From NCBI GenBank assembly GCA_018398765.1, contig JAHBMJ010000106.1:1-56929 (forward strand): 56,929 nucleotides of DNA. The letters are read 5' to 3'. This document shows positions 56,082 through 56,929 of this stretch, one piece after another. The notes beneath the pieces were generated by a model. The model was given only the letters and a program-made list of their open reading frames with translations, was not told the DNA's origin and ran no database searches. The position numbers and the translations under genes are program-made. Numbering within the stretch: the first letter of the stretch is position 1; the number at the start of each line of letters is the position of its first letter. The stretch is from Chromera velia (Eukaryota > Sar > Chromeraceae).

Positions 56082-56640
56082 TCCTCGGAGGATCGACGTT
56101 TCTCTGGCTGTTTTCGATTCGGGTTGAAAGGACAGAAAACAAAACAATAATTCAGGGCGACAATGGCAGAATCAACGAATGAAATGCGCTCCGATCAGGA
56201 AGCTTCCCTCCCTCACGAGAATTCACCGATTACTTCTCAACAGAATTAAACCATATACTTACCTTCCCTTCCAGCAGATGGATTGTGAGAAAGACCTAAA
56301 CGCCAATTTTCTTTTTATTTTCGGATTCTGCTGACAGACACACAACATGATGTCAGGAAGAGATCTCTGAATACACACTGAGAAAGAAAATACCATGCAG
56401 CAAAGTCTTCATCACATCGACTGACACAGTGCAACATAAGGCAAGAAGACAGCTGGAGCACACTCTAAATGCCGGTCGAGATACACACGCACGCACACAC
56501 ACGCACACACAGACAACCCTAGAGACAGGCGTACTGTTTGACAGGCAGACAGTCAGTCAGTCAGATTGGCAGACAGGCAGACAGATAGACAGACTGCATG
56601 CTAGACAGACTGTGTCAGACAGCTAGTTTGTTGCCTTCTC
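56082..56640. other. 3' flank of the secreted-protein gene
   Basis: No gene seen. It has a CA/CG repeat near 56480–56510 and CAGT/CAGA repeats near 56545–56600. Confidence 0.5.

Positions 56641-56929
<289 letters not shown>

Overview
This is a eukaryotic nuclear contig fragment. Its genes are split by many introns with GT–AG borders and TGCAG acceptors, and the proteins are large with long low-complexity inserts. Microsatellites are frequent, and the assembly breaks (runs of N) inside GT and poly-C tracts. The gene families and gene style (a giant FAM/USP34-type deubiquitinase, a periplasmic-binding-type receptor with a GCC2/GCC3-like stalk, long Ser/Gly/acidic inserts) suggest a protist. An alveolate alga such as a chromerid is my best guess; this is inference, since no marker gene is present.

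Layout, left to right. (1) 1–1327 (+): the last two exons of a multi-pass membrane protein. (2) 1499–1606: a perfect 46-bp inverted repeat, apparently a Tc1/mariner-type MITE. (3) 2136–3500 (-): a TPR protein whose frame holds one in-frame TAA. (4) 4150–5046: a non-autonomous hAT element with a perfect 8-bp target duplication. (5) 5194–7904 (-): a three-exon UPF0415/DUF1308 (human C7orf25-like) gene, divergent from (6) 8869–31812 (+): a giant ubiquitin-specific protease of more than 30 exons and roughly 4,900 residues. Its N-terminus is Tudor/MBT-like, its middle is helical with a ubiquitin-like segment, the catalytic domain lies at 23.1–25.6 kb, and the C-terminus is Gly-rich. (7) 31.8–34.0 kb: a convergent intergenic region with a second non-autonomous hAT element and a decayed copy of a terminal exon. 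(8) 33953–45198 (-): a receptor-like gene of at least 17 exons with a signal segment, an ANF-receptor/periplasmic-binding type I ectodomain, a Cys-rich stalk, about nine membrane helices and a charged cytosolic tail. One exon is frameshifted by a 14-bp tandem duplication. (9) 46.8–49.4 kb: repeat-rich, gene-poor DNA with an element carrying ~200-bp terminal inverted repeats and a short family of repeated motifs. (10) 50.0–54.6 kb (-): exons of one or more unrecognised genes, including a clear diverged tandem duplication. (11) 55119–56081 (+): an intronless gene for a predicted secreted 320-residue protein. (12) A long pyrimidine microsatellite runs to the window end.

Functionally the two biggest genes belong to unrelated processes: protein deubiquitination and ligand sensing at a membrane. 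I see no operon-like logic. The neighbour relations that matter are the divergent pair at 7.9–8.9 kb and the convergent pair at 31.8–34.0 kb. Exon joins described as phase-checked were verified by hand for frame continuity. Joins in 9.8–14.0 kb of the protease gene and around 38.3–39.0 kb of the receptor gene could not be settled. No tRNA, rRNA or CRISPR array was found.
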